A model generated the notes under the pieces. The model had not been told where the DNA came from. It was given only the letters and a program-made list of their open reading frames with translations, and made no database searches. From Falcatimonas sp. MSJ-15 (lineage in GTDB: Bacteria > Bacillota > Clostridia > Lachnospirales > Lachnospiraceae), in the NCBI RefSeq assembly GCF_018918265.1, contig NZ_JAHLQC010000011.1, positions 62,001 through 126,000 on the forward strand: 64,000 nucleotides of DNA, in the 5' to 3' direction. Positions 1 to 9,024 of the stretch are shown one piece after another; position 1 is the stretch's first letter; every line of letters begins with the position of its first letter. A program made the position numbers and the translations under genes.

Positions 1-345
1 GGTGTTAAGTACTATTACGTACATATCTATAATAAAGCTAATAAGAAGGTGGCATTCGGACCACTAAGAGGAGTTCGTTCAACAGATCATATTATTGAAG
101 CGATATATAAAGCAAAGCCTTACATATATGTTGGAGCTTCAAAAGAGAATAAGCAACTTCACAAACATGATTTTGCTCAGATGGTTAATAATGTAAAAGC
201 CGGTGAACAGCAGTATGCAGCTAATATTGCATATGGTATGGATTATACTTCAGGTTATGCACAGCCTGATATGCAGGATGATTATGCACAGTATAATAAT
301 CAATCAGAAGGTAATATTAACCAGGAACATTTTGGTGATAATTAA
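1..345 (+). CDS. Hypothetical protein, 3' end only
   Basis: An open frame runs from the first base to TAA at 343-345, so the start lies upstream of the window. The visible 114 residues hold a basic, Tyr-rich part (KYYYVHIYNK near the beginning) followed by an acidic, Gln/Asn/Tyr-rich low-complexity tail ending in HFGDN. I do not recognise the family. A hairpin terminator follows about 20 bases after the stop, so it is the last gene of its transcript. The GTG at 49 is an internal codon, not a likely start. Confidence 0.6.
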   Translation, partial: GVKYYYVHIYNKANKKVAFGPLRGVRSTDHIIEAIYKAKPYIYVGASKENKQLHKHDFAQMVNNVKAGEQQYAANIAYGMDYTSGYAQPDMQDDYAQYNNQSEGNINQEHFGDN

Positions 346-364
346 AGTTAATATATTAAAAAAT

Positions 365-396
365 AAAAGGATAGTCATACACAGACTGTCCTTTTT
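365..396 (+). terminator. Rho-independent terminator after the first gene
   Basis: A 12-bp stem (365-376 with 384-395, one G-U pair) has a 7-nt loop and ends in a run of T. It separates the first partial gene from the dgt-dnaG-sigA cluster. Confidence 0.85.
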
Positions 397-525
397 GTGA
401 TAGAATGGTAAATGTATGTAAAATGATTAAAAAGTTGTTAAATAATGAAAATTTGTAATAGTAATTAGTATAACAGCCAAGTAGTAGTTAATAGAATGAT
501 TTATATCAGAAATGGAGGTCGTTTT

Positions 526-1542
526 ATGGATATACGAATACAGCAGGAAGAATTAGAATATGCATACCTTAACAGATATGCATCATATAGTCGTGAATCA
601 AAAGGCAGAGATATACCAGAGCCAGAGTGTGACATAAGAACCTGTTATCAGCGTGACAGAGACAGAATATTGCATTGTAAGTCATTTAGAAGACTAAAAC
701 ATAAAACACAGGTATTTCTGGCTCCTGAGGGAGATCATTATAGAACTAGACTTACACATACACTAGAAGTTGCACAGATTGCAAGAACGATATCTAAAGC
801 CTTGAGACTTAATGAAGAACTTACAGAAGCGATAGCACTTGGACATGATCTTGGACATACACCATTTGGTCATTCAGGTGAAGATGCACTCAATAGTATA
901 TGCAAAGAAGGCTTTAGACATTATGAACAGAGTATAAGAGTAGTAGAGATACTTGAGAATGATGGAAGAGGACTTAATCTTACAAAAGAAGTAAGAGATG
1001 GAATACTTAATCATAGAACAGCGGGACATCCTTCAACGCTTGAAGGACAGGTGGTAAGGTTGTCAGATAAGATAGCATATATTAACCATGATATTGATGA
1101 TGCGATGAGAGCAGAGATATTATTTGAATCAGATATACCGGATAGATATACTAAAGTATTAGGCAAGAGTAAAAGAGAACGTCTTAATACAATAATATGC
1201 GATATAATAGCTAATAGCATGGATATGCCACAGATTAATATGTCAGAAGATATAGCAGATGCAATGTCGGGACTTAGAGCATTTATGTTTTCAAGTGTAT
1301 ATACTAATCCTAAGGCAAAGAGTGAAGAGAAAAAAGCAAAGAATATGCTTATAACACTTTATCAATACTATTTGGAGAATTTTGATCTGCTTCCTGATGA
1401 ATACAAAAAACTTGTAGAGACGAGAAGAGAGAAACAGGAACGAATAGTATGTGATTACATAGCTGGAATGAGTGATACTTATGCAATTAATGCGTTCAAG
1501 GAACTATTTGTACCAAAGCCATGGACAAGAGTGCAAAAATAA
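526..1542 (+). CDS. dGTPase-like HD-domain triphosphohydrolase
   Basis: A predicted deoxyguanosinetriphosphate triphosphohydrolase-like protein of 338 residues, which would hydrolyse dNTPs to the nucleoside and tripolyphosphate. HD-superfamily metal ligands are visible: H78 in RLTHTLEV, H107-D108 in LGHDLGHTPFGH, and a later Asp in LSDKIAYINHDIDDA. The basic stretch CKSFRRLKHKTQVF is also typical of the family. The start at 526 is chosen because GGAGGT sits 8 bases upstream; the ATG at 496 has no ribosome site. It lies 47 bases upstream of dnaG, an order common in Firmicutes. Exact substrate preference cannot be read from sequence. Confidence 0.9.
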   Translation: MDIRIQQEELEYAYLNRYASYSRESKGRDIPEPECDIRTCYQRDRDRILHCKSFRRLKHKTQVFLAPEGDHYRTRLTHTLEVAQIARTISKALRLNEELTEAIALGHDLGHTPFGHSGEDALNSICKEGFRHYEQSIRVVEILENDGRGLNLTKEVRDGILNHRTAGHPSTLEGQVVRLSDKIAYINHDIDDAMRAEILFESDIPDRYTKVLGKSKRERLNTIICDIIANSMDMPQINMSEDIADAMSGLRAFMFSSVYTNPKAKSEEKKAKNMLITLYQYYLENFDLLPDEYKKLVETRREKQERIVCDYIAGMSDTYAINAFKELFVPKPWTRVQK

Positions 1543-1589
1543 ATATATATAGATTAATTAAGAAAAAGCAATAGAATTGAGATGAGAAG

Positions 1590-3350
1590 ATGTATTATCC
1601 AGATGAAGTAATAGAAGAAGTAAGAGAAAAAAATGATATAGTGGATGTGGTTTCTGAATATGTAAAGCTTACAAGAAAAGGAAGCTCATATTTTGGACTT
1701 TGTCCATTTCACAATGAAAAGTCGCCTTCATTTTCAGTATCACCAGGTAAGCAGATGTATTACTGCTTTGGATGTGGTGCAGGAGGTAATGTATATACTT
1801 TTCTTATGGAATATGAGAATTATACATTCCAGGAAGCACTTAAGACACTTGCAGACAGAGTGAACTATCCATTACCGGAGCTTGAATATTCAAAAGAAGC
1901 TAAGCAGGAAGCAGACCTTAAGGCAACACTTTTTGAGATTAATAAGCTTGCAGGCAAATATTATTATTATATGTTAAAGAGTGAGCATGGGCAAAGAGCG
2001 ATGGAATATCTTAAGAACAGACAGCTTACAGATGAGACAATACTTAAGTTTGGACTTGGATATTCAGGCAAGAATGGATATGATTTATACAATTATCTAA
2101 AATCAAAAGGTTATAAAGATGATATTCTTAAACAGACAGGATTGTTTAATGTAGATTCAAAAGGTTTTTATGACAGATTTAGAAATAGAGTAATGTATCC
2201 TATAATGAATACTAATAATAAAGTAATAGGTTTTGGTGGAAGAGTTATGGGTGAAGGTGAGCCGAAATATCTCAACTCGCCAGAGACGAAGTTATTCGAT
2301 AAGAGCAGAAATCTATATGGACTTAATATTGCCAGAAGCTCACGAAAGCCTAATATGATAATATGTGAAGGATATATGGATGTAATATCACTTCATCAGG
2401 CAGGATTCAATCAGGCAGTCGCATCGCTTGGAACTGCACTTACAGTTAATCAGGCGGCGATATTAAAGAGATATACAGATAATATTCTGTTAACGTATGA
2501 CAGTGATGGTGCAGGTGTTAAAGCTGCATTAAGAGCAATCCCGATACTTAAGGAGGCAGGGCTTAGTATCAAAGTAATCAATATGCGACCACATAAAGAT
2601 CCGGATGAATTCATAAAAGCACTTGGATGTGAAGAATTTCAAAAGCGAATAGATGGGGCAACTAATAGCTTTATGTATGAAGTGGCAATTATGGAAAAAG
2701 ATCATGATCTAAAAGATCCAGATTCAAAGACAGCATTTTTTAAGGAGGTAGCAGGCAAACTTACTGAATTCACAGAAGAACTAGAGAGAAACAATTATAT
2801 AGAAGCAATAGCCAACAAGTATATGATAAGTTATGAGAGTCTTAGAAATCTGGTCAATGCAAGAGGAATGCAACTTGGAATAGAAGCATCAAGAAGACCG
2901 GTAAGACAGAAAAATAAAGACAATATCATTAATAAAGAGGATGCGTTAGTACAGGCACAGAGAGTGTTGCTTACATGGCTTATAGAAGATACAGGATTAT
3001 TCAAGAAACTTGAGAATGTGCTTAGTCCAAAAGATTTTATAGAGCCTTTATATAATAAAGTAGCAGTATTGTTGTATGAGCAGTATGCAGGTGGAAAAGT
3101 AAGCCCGGCAGCAATAGTTAACCATTTTGACAGCGAAGAAGAACACAAGGAAGTAGCAGCGTTGTTTAATACACCATTAAGAAGTAATCTTAATGATAAT
3201 GATAGAGAAAAAGCACTTAATGAGACTCTGCAAAGAGTTAAAAATAATAGCTTTGATTATCGTAAAGAACATGCCTTAAGTGTTAACGAACTTCAGGAGG
3301 TAATGAAAGAGCAGGCGCAATTTCAGAAGATGCATATATACTTGAACTAA
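1590..3350 (+). CDS. dnaG: DNA primase DnaG
   Basis: Synthesises RNA primers at the replication fork together with the DnaB-type helicase. The 586-residue length is normal. The N-terminal CHC2 zinc finger has C38, H41, C59 and C62. The TOPRIM catalytic core has the glutamate of CEGYMD at about 260 and the DSDGAG motif at 304-309. The C-terminal third, after a basic linker near 420-435, is the helicase-interaction part. The ribosome site is weak (GAGATGAGAAG just before the ATG). It sits between the dGTPase-like gene and sigA, the classical macromolecular-synthesis arrangement. Confidence 0.96.
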   Translation: MYYPDEVIEEVREKNDIVDVVSEYVKLTRKGSSYFGLCPFHNEKSPSFSVSPGKQMYYCFGCGAGGNVYTFLMEYENYTFQEALKTLADRVNYPLPELEYSKEAKQEADLKATLFEINKLAGKYYYYMLKSEHGQRAMEYLKNRQLTDETILKFGLGYSGKNGYDLYNYLKSKGYKDDILKQTGLFNVDSKGFYDRFRNRVMYPIMNTNNKVIGFGGRVMGEGEPKYLNSPETKLFDKSRNLYGLNIARSSRKPNMIICEGYMDVISLHQAGFNQAVASLGTALTVNQAAILKRYTDNILLTYDSDGAGVKAALRAIPILKEAGLSIKVINMRPHKDPDEFIKALGCEEFQKRIDGATNSFMYEVAIMEKDHDLKDPDSKTAFFKEVAGKLTEFTEELERNNYIEAIANKYMISYESLRNLVNARGMQLGIEASRRPVRQKNKDNIINKEDALVQAQRVLLTWLIEDTGLFKKLENVLSPKDFIEPLYNKVAVLLYEQYAGGKVSPAAIVNHFDSEEEHKEVAALFNTPLRSNLNDNDREKALNETLQRVKNNSFDYRKEHALSVNELQEVMKEQAQFQKMHIYLN

Positions 3351-3394
3351 TTTTGTAGAAATAGCGGATGCTATTTAGAAGGGTGGAGAAAGTG

Positions 3395-4495
3395 ATGGAT
3401 GAAAATATGTTAAAGTTCACAGAGAGATTAAAAGAATTGTTAGAGAGTGCAGCAAAGAATAATAATACAGTTGAATATAAAACAGTTAGAGAATTCTTTG
3501 GTGACATAGAACTTACACCAGATAAATTCGATAAGATTATAGCAATGCTTGAAAGCAATAATATAGATATTATAAGACCGACAGAAGATGAAGAAGTGCT
3601 TATTGTTGAAGATGAAGATGAGGAAGAAGATAATAATCTTGATCTTGGCAATATTGAGGGAATAAGTACAGAAGATCCTGTAAGAATGTATCTTAAAGAG
3701 ATAGGTAAAGTGCAGCTTCTTACACTTGATGAAGAGATAGAACTTGCAAAGAGAATAGAACTTGGAGATGAAGATGCCAAACATAGATTAGCAGAAGCTA
3801 ACTTAAGACTTGTTGTAAGTATAGCAAAGAGATATGTAGGCAGGGGAATGCTATTTCTTGATCTTATACAGGAAGGTAATCTTGGTCTTATAAAAGCTGT
3901 TGAAAAATATGATTATCGTAAAGGATACAAATTCAGCACTTATGCAACATGGTGGATAAGACAGGCGATAACAAGAGCGATAGCAGATCAGGCAAGAACT
4001 ATAAGAATACCAGTGCATATGGTTGAGACGATTAATAAACTTATAAGAGTTCAAAGACAGATGTTACAGGAGCTTGGAAGAGAACCTTATCCGGAAGAAC
4101 TTGCCAAAGAGATGAAGATGCCGGTTGAAAAAGTAAGAGAGATTATGAAAGTCGCACAGGAACCGGTATCATTAGAGACACCGGTAGGTGAAGAAGATGA
4201 CAGTCATCTTGGAGATTTTATTCAGGATGACAATATGCCACTTCCAGTTGAAGAAGCTTCATATACACTTTTAAAAGAACAGCTTGTGGATGTGATGTCA
4301 ACACTTACACCACGAGAAGCAGAAGTTATAAAGCTTAGATTCGGACTTGAAGATGGAAGAAGCCGTACACTTGAAGAAGTAGGCAAAGAATTCGATGTTA
4401 CAAGAGAGCGAATAAGACAGATAGAAGCTAAAGCTCTTAGAAAGTTAAGACATCCAAGCAGAAGCAAGAAACTAAAAGATTACCTTGAGTACTAA
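3395..4495 (+). CDS. sigA: Housekeeping sigma factor SigA/RpoD
   Basis: Primary sigma-70 factor, 366 residues, directing RNA polymerase to the TTGACA/TATAAT promoters seen across this window. The parts in order are an N-terminal region 1.1-like segment with a very acidic stretch near 62-80, region 1.2 ([11 protein letters not shown], about 94-104), regions 2.1-2.4 including [18 protein letters not shown] and [13 protein letters not shown], region 3, and a region 4 helix-turn-helix ([19 protein letters not shown]) near the end. The start at 3395 has GGGTGGAG 6 bases upstream; the in-frame ATG at 3368 lacks one. Confidence 0.96.
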   Translation: MDENMLKFTERLKELLESAAKNNNTVEYKTVREFFGDIELTPDKFDKIIAMLESNNIDIIRPTEDEEVLIVEDEDEEEDNNLDLGNIEGISTEDPVRMYLKEIGKVQLLTLDEEIELAKRIELGDEDAKHRLAEANLRLVVSIAKRYVGRGMLFLDLIQEGNLGLIKAVEKYDYRKGYKFSTYATWWIRQAITRAIADQARTIRIPVHMVETINKLIRVQRQMLQELGREPYPEELAKEMKMPVEKVREIMKVAQEPVSLETPVGEEDDSHLGDFIQDDNMPLPVEEASYTLLKEQLVDVMSTLTPREAEVIKLRFGLEDGRSRTLEEVGKEFDVTRERIRQIEAKALRKLRHPSRSKKLKDYLEY

Positions 4496-4516
4496 TAAGG
4501 AGAAAAAAATAGATAT

Positions 4517-5212
4517 ATGATTCAGTTATCAAAGAGATTACAGGCAGTTGCAGATTATGTAAGCAAGGGAACAACCGTTGCAGATATAGGGACAGATCAT
4601 GGATATATACCAATATATCTTACAGTTAATAATATATGTAAGAAAGCATATGCCATGGATGTAAGAAAAGGACCACTAGAACATGCAAAAGCCAACATAG
4701 AGAGAATGGGATTATCAGATAGAATAGAAGCAAGATTGTCTGATGGTCTTAGTAAGTTACAAAGTGGAGAAGCAGATACAGTTGTAATCTCCGGAATGGG
4801 AGGACATCTGACAACAGAGATATTAGAAGCAGGTAAGGATGCATTAGAGAGCGTAGAAGAACTTGTATTGTGTCCACATGCCGATGTAGATGTTGTAAGA
4901 CATTATCTTCATGATAATAATTATATGATTGAAAAAGAGACAATGCTTATAGATGAAGGCAAATTCTATAATATTATCAAAGCACATAGAGGAAGTGAAG
5001 TCTATGATAGAGAAGTATATTATCAATATGGCAAGAAGCTCTTAGAACAGCAAGACAGTGTATTAAAAGAATTCTTAGATATAGAAAGAGATAAATATCT
5101 AAGAGTTAGAGATATACTAAAGAATAATGATAATGAAGCCGGACAAAAGAGACTTATACAAGTTGAAGAGATAATAAAATATATGGATGAGGGACTTGAA
5201 TTCTTCAAGTAA
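4517..5212 (+). CDS. trmK: tRNA (adenine22-N1)-methyltransferase TrmK
   Basis: SAM-dependent methyltransferase that forms m1A at position 22 of tRNA. The 231 residues fit the YqfN/TrmK family. The SAM-binding loop is VADIGTDHGYIPIYL near residue 22, followed by AMDVRKGPLEHA and the catalytic-region SGMGGHLTTEIL. The C-terminal part is a helical coiled coil. Its position directly after sigA matches the sigA-yqfN order of Bacillus and supports the call. Confidence 0.93.
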   Translation: MIQLSKRLQAVADYVSKGTTVADIGTDHGYIPIYLTVNNICKKAYAMDVRKGPLEHAKANIERMGLSDRIEARLSDGLSKLQSGEADTVVISGMGGHLTTEILEAGKDALESVEELVLCPHADVDVVRHYLHDNNYMIEKETMLIDEGKFYNIIKAHRGSEVYDREVYYQYGKKLLEQQDSVLKEFLDIERDKYLRVRDILKNNDNEAGQKRLIQVEEIIKYMDEGLEFFK

Positions 5213-5237
5213 CCCATAATTCCCAAAAGGATGGTGC

Positions 5238-6908
5238 ATGATTATGGAAAAAATCAATGTTGTTATTAATGGTGAGAATAAAGAATATGATAAAAATATA
5301 TCATTAGAAAAATTGGCACATGAATATCAGGGAAACTATGAACATAGAATAGTTCTTGCAAAAGTTAATGGTAAACTTCGTGAACTGTTCAAAAAAGTAA
5401 AAACAGATAACAGTGAGATAGAATTCGTTACACTTAATACCAAGATTGGATATATGACATATCAAAGAAGTGCCATATTCCTTATGCTTAAAGCAATATA
5501 TGATGTATATGGCAAACAAAAAGTTCTCGATGTAAGAGTACAACATTCACTAAGCAAGGGATTATACTGTGACTTTAAAGGTGAACTAAAAGCTGATGAA
5601 GAGTTTATTAAAAAAGTTGAAAATAGAATGAATGAACTTGTAAAAGAAGATGTAAGAATTGAAAAAAGATCAGAGGCAACATCTAATGCGATAAGCATAT
5701 TTAATAAACATAAGATGTATGACAAAGAGAGACTTTTCAGATATAGAAGAGTATCAAAAGTAAATATATATAGTATAGAAGGCTTTGAAGATTACTTCTA
5801 TGGATATATGGTTCCATCAACAGGATACATAGACAGATTCAAGTTATATCCATTTGGCGATGGGTTCGTAATTCAGCTTCCGACAAGAGAAGAACCGGAA
5901 GTAATACCGGAATTTGAACCACAGGTAAAACTTTTTGGAATATTAAAAGAAGCAGCAAAATGGCTTGAACTAATGGAAGTAGAGAATGTAGGTGCGCTTA
6001 ATGATGCAATAGCTAATGGAAGAATAAGTGAACTTATGCTTGTACAGGAAGCACTTCAGGAGAAGAAACTTGCACAGATGGCAGATGAGATAGCATCCCA
6101 TAGAGATAAAAAGTTCGTTATGATAGCAGGACCATCATCATCAGGTAAGACAACATTCTCACATAGATTATCTGTACAGCTTATGACTAATGGATTAAAA
6201 CCACATCCAATAAGTCTTGATGATTATTTTGTTGAGAGAGTGAATACTCCAAGAGATGAATTCGGAGAATATAACTTTGAATGTCTTGAAGCACTTGATA
6301 TAAAACAGTTCAATGAAGACATGTGCAATCTTCTTGAAGGTAAGACAGTGGAGATACCTACATTTAACTTTAAGGCAGGTAAGAGAGAATATAAAGGTAA
6401 TTATAAGACACTTGGCCCGGATGATATTCTTGTAATAGAAGGAATACATGGACTTAATGACAGACTTTCATATTCTCTTCCAAGAGAAAGCAAGTATAAG
6501 ATATATATAAGCGCACTTACACAGCTTAATATTGATGAACATAATAGAATACCTACAACTGATGGCAGACTGATAAGACGAATAGTTCGTGATGCAAGAA
6601 CAAGAGGAACATCAGCTAAGCAGACAATATCTATGTGGGATTCTGTAAGACGAGGTGAAGAACAGAATATATTCCGTTTTCAGGAAGGTGCAGATGCAAT
6701 GTTTAATTCAGCATTAATATATGAACTTGCAGTACTTAAACAGTATGCAGAACCACTTCTGTTTAGCATAAAAGAAGATGAACCGGAATATGACGAAGCT
6801 AAGAGATTATTAAAATTCTTAGATTACTTCCTTGGAATTACAAGTGAGGATATTCCTAAGAATAGTATTCTTAGAGAGTTCATTGGAGGCAGTTGTTTTA
6901 GAGTATAA
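5238..6908 (+). CDS. TGS-domain uridine kinase-like nucleoside kinase
   Basis: A 556-residue protein of the type annotated as nucleoside kinase in Clostridia. The N-terminus (about 5-65) resembles a TGS domain. Residues 66-200 resemble the second additional domain of threonyl-tRNA synthetase. The C-terminal half is a uridine kinase/phosphoribulokinase P-loop domain, with Walker A GPSSSGKT at about 298-305 and the motifs SLDDYFVER and VIEGIHGLND further on. The fusion suggests substrate recognition by a tRNA-synthetase-like module, but the true substrate is unknown. AAAGGATGG precedes the start. It closes the replication/transcription gene cluster. Confidence 0.85.
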   Translation: MIMEKINVVINGENKEYDKNISLEKLAHEYQGNYEHRIVLAKVNGKLRELFKKVKTDNSEIEFVTLNTKIGYMTYQRSAIFLMLKAIYDVYGKQKVLDVRVQHSLSKGLYCDFKGELKADEEFIKKVENRMNELVKEDVRIEKRSEATSNAISIFNKHKMYDKERLFRYRRVSKVNIYSIEGFEDYFYGYMVPSTGYIDRFKLYPFGDGFVIQLPTREEPEVIPEFEPQVKLFGILKEAAKWLELMEVENVGALNDAIANGRISELMLVQEALQEKKLAQMADEIASHRDKKFVMIAGPSSSGKTTFSHRLSVQLMTNGLKPHPISLDDYFVERVNTPRDEFGEYNFECLEALDIKQFNEDMCNLLEGKTVEIPTFNFKAGKREYKGNYKTLGPDDILVIEGIHGLNDRLSYSLPRESKYKIYISALTQLNIDEHNRIPTTDGRLIRRIVRDARTRGTSAKQTISMWDSVRRGEEQNIFRFQEGADAMFNSALIYELAVLKQYAEPLLFSIKEDEPEYDEAKRLLKFLDYFLGITSEDIPKNSILREFIGGSCFRV

Positions 6909-6941
6909 AAAAATAGGAAAAGACGGGATGATTAAGACACT

Positions 6942-8756
6942 ATGATATTGGCAGATTTTTTTAACGAAGAGAGAACGAGAATTGGCGCAACACTTGAACA
7001 GATGAGTTATGGTCTGTATACAAAATCAATGATGATACAGATAGAATCAAAAGATAAAGAAGCGAATAGAAGATATATAAATAGAATTCTTCAAAGACTT
7101 GGGATAGAAGATGAACTAAATGAAGAATATGTAAGTTGTGAAGAATATGATATATATATGCTTGAAGAAAAAATAATGAATAATATCAGTAATAAGAATT
7201 ATGAGCAGGCGAGTAAAGAACTGATAGAATACAAAAAACAGGTAAAGAATAATAAAGTGTCATTGCAGTTTATGACTGCAATGACAGCTTGGATTATGAG
7301 AGAACATAATTTTTCTAAGGAAGAAATAAGTAATACATATAAACAATCAATTAGATATACAGTTCCTGAATTTGAACTAAGTATAGATGAGTATCTGTTA
7401 TCAAGTCAGGAATATAATCTTATTCTGGAATATTATAATTATATGTCTGGTGAAGTATTTGAAGAATGTATATTGAAGCTGATTGATAAGATAGAGAATA
7501 GCAGTCTTACGCAATATTCAAGGGCAAAGATATATCCTAAGATAGTAATATATCTGTCAGACAGATATATGGAGTTGAAAAAAATAGATGATAAGGAATT
7601 AATCAGATTAGGTGAAAAAGCATTGGAATTGTTAATTAGCTGCGGCAAAATGTATTATATTATGGAACTGCTTAATGTACATAATAGTAATCTATTAAGG
7701 TATATAAAAGAACATAATAGCGAAGATATCAAAGAATATGTATTACGAAGAACACAGATATTACAATATATGAATACTATAGATGACATTGCAAAAGAAT
7801 GTAATATAGATATTGAAAGAGGCAATGACAGTTATCTCTATGAACAGAGAGGAATATATAGTATATCAGATGTAATAAGAATAAGAAGAATAATGCTTGG
7901 AATGACAAGAGAAGAATTGAGTGATGGTATATGTTCTGTGAGAACAATTATGCGAATAGAGAATAGAAAAGGATGTGCTCAGAAGAATATAGTAAGACAA
8001 CTCTTTAGAAGGTTACATCTTGCACCTGAACTTACAAGGACAGAGGGAATAACATCACAGAGAAAAGCTATAGAATATGAAATAAAATGGAATGATGCTA
8101 TATGTAGAAAAGATAACAATATAGCAGAGAAGATACAGTCAGAAGTGCATAATTACAAATGGGAAGATGTTGTTGAAAATAGACAATGTTTTGAAAATAA
8201 GAGTATAATAGCCAAGATACAGGCAGGTAAGATTGCACCGGATGAAGCTGAACGGGAATTAAAAAAGATTCTAGAATATACAGTGCCTTATGATAGTATT
8301 CATAAGAAAGAATGCTATTATACAAAAGTAGAAATGATATGCCTATATACGATAGCAACGCTTAATAAAGACAAGCGTATAGAGAGATTAAAACGATTAA
8401 TAGATGTAATTAAATCAGAAAAAGGCAACGATCCTATATCGAATAGGATATCAGTGTATGAGATTATAGCGATAGCATATGCTAGTGAACTTGGTAATAG
8501 AGAGAGGTATGATGAATCTAATCAATATAGTATAAGGACAATGTATAAGTCAATTAAGAGTAATAGAATGTTCTATTTGGAATTAGACGAATATGGCTTG
8601 ATTTGGAATTATGTGCAAAGGACACCAAAAGAACAGTTAGATCTTAAATATATAGAAGAGAAGATAGATAACTGTATAATATTGGCAGAATTAAATAAAC
8701 AGGATAGAAAAGTTGAATTCTATAAAGAACATAAAAAAAGCTGGATACCTAATTAA
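6942..8756 (+). CDS. Tandem two-module HTH/helical-repeat regulator
   Basis: A 604-residue predicted cytoplasmic regulator made of two homologous halves. Module 1 has an XRE-like helix-turn-helix at about 8-55 (TLEQMSYGLYTKSMMIQIE) and an all-helical region at 68-290. Module 2 has a second HTH at about 310-360 (TREELSDGICSVRTIMRIE) and a helical region from 372 to the end. Signature positions repeat in order: RILQRLGI with RQLFRRLHL, then EYTVP with YTVPE. The form is like Rgg/PlcR-type peptide receptors (HTH plus TPR-like repeats), but homology to them is inferred. It starts 33 bases after the kinase gene with a poor ribosome site. Its stop overlaps the end of a convergent 23-codon ORF. Confidence 0.8.
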   Translation: MILADFFNEERTRIGATLEQMSYGLYTKSMMIQIESKDKEANRRYINRILQRLGIEDELNEEYVSCEEYDIYMLEEKIMNNISNKNYEQASKELIEYKKQVKNNKVSLQFMTAMTAWIMREHNFSKEEISNTYKQSIRYTVPEFELSIDEYLLSSQEYNLILEYYNYMSGEVFEECILKLIDKIENSSLTQYSRAKIYPKIVIYLSDRYMELKKIDDKELIRLGEKALELLISCGKMYYIMELLNVHNSNLLRYIKEHNSEDIKEYVLRRTQILQYMNTIDDIAKECNIDIERGNDSYLYEQRGIYSISDVIRIRRIMLGMTREELSDGICSVRTIMRIENRKGCAQKNIVRQLFRRLHLAPELTRTEGITSQRKAIEYEIKWNDAICRKDNNIAEKIQSEVHNYKWEDVVENRQCFENKSIIAKIQAGKIAPDEAERELKKILEYTVPYDSIHKKECYYTKVEMICLYTIATLNKDKRIERLKRLIDVIKSEKGNDPISNRISVYEIIAIAYASELGNRERYDESNQYSIRTMYKSIKSNRMFYLELDEYGLIWNYVQRTPKEQLDLKYIEEKIDNCIILAELNKQDRKVEFYKEHKKSWIPN

Positions 8757-8772
8757 AAAAATGGGTATCCAG
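8741..8772 (-). terminator. Terminator of the short-peptide transcript
   Basis: A perfect 9-bp inverted repeat (8741-8749 with 8764-8772) is followed, on the minus strand, by C and seven T (8734-8740). On the plus strand no T run follows, so it works mainly for the peptide gene. The left arm also lies inside the last codons of the regulator. Confidence 0.75.
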
Positions 8773-8824
8773 GAAAAAGATTGTCATTAAAAGGAAATGC
8801 AAATAGATATAAAAATAAAAGCAT
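8753..8824 (-). CDS. Short hydrophobic peptide, putative signal peptide
   Basis: A 23-codon ORF too short for usual gene callers. TAAGGAGGT lies 5 bases upstream of the ATG, one of the best ribosome sites in the window. The product starts MLLFLYLFAFPF and ends FPGYPFF. It has no Lys or Arg, one Asp, and eight Phe. The stop codon lies in the loop of a 9-bp hairpin followed by seven T on the minus strand, so the transcript has its own terminator. Its last bases overlap the stop of the tandem-HTH regulator. The size, convergent layout and aromatic tail recall shp/comS pheromone genes of streptococci. Function is inferred. Confidence 0.65.
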   Translation of the reverse strand: MLLFLYLFAFPFNDNLFPGYPFF

Positions 8825-8893
8825 GTGTTACCTCCTTAAATATGTATTAAATAGATATAAAATCTGTACGGTATAGATATCGGCGAATATCTA
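8803..8893. promoter_or_regulatory. ATAGATAT repeats and dyad, candidate operator
   Basis: ATAGATAT occurs at 8803-8810, 8851-8858 and 8873-8880. The last copy forms a perfect dyad with 8887-8893: TAGATAT, 6 bases, ATATCTA. The dyad lies between the peptide start codon and the two divergent promoters, a plausible site for the neighbouring HTH regulator. Binding is inferred. Confidence 0.4.
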
Positions 8894-8910
8894 AAAAAGT
8901 AAATAGCATA

Positions 8911-8970
8911 ATGATACATTAAAAGTTTACTACTCTGTCACTTGACTATGAAAAAAACGGTATATATAAT
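8911..8970. promoter_or_regulatory. Back-to-back divergent promoters
   Basis: On the plus strand, TTGACT (8942-8947), 17 bases and TATAAT (8965-8970) form an excellent SigA promoter for the lipoprotein/ABC operon. On the minus strand, GTGACA (8941-8936), 19 bases and TATCAT (8916-8911) form a weaker candidate promoter for the short peptide. The two -35 boxes touch, so one regulator could control both directions. Confidence 0.65.
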
Positions 8971-9024
8971 TAAAGAGTAATTGATTACAAGAATATCAAA
9001 AATATTAAAAATGGGAGGATTGTT

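Noticed and set aside
3283..3784. Long Ser-rich minus-strand ORFs opposite sigA and other genes
   Set aside because: They are mirror frames of A/G-rich coding sequence without ribosome sites or family motifs.
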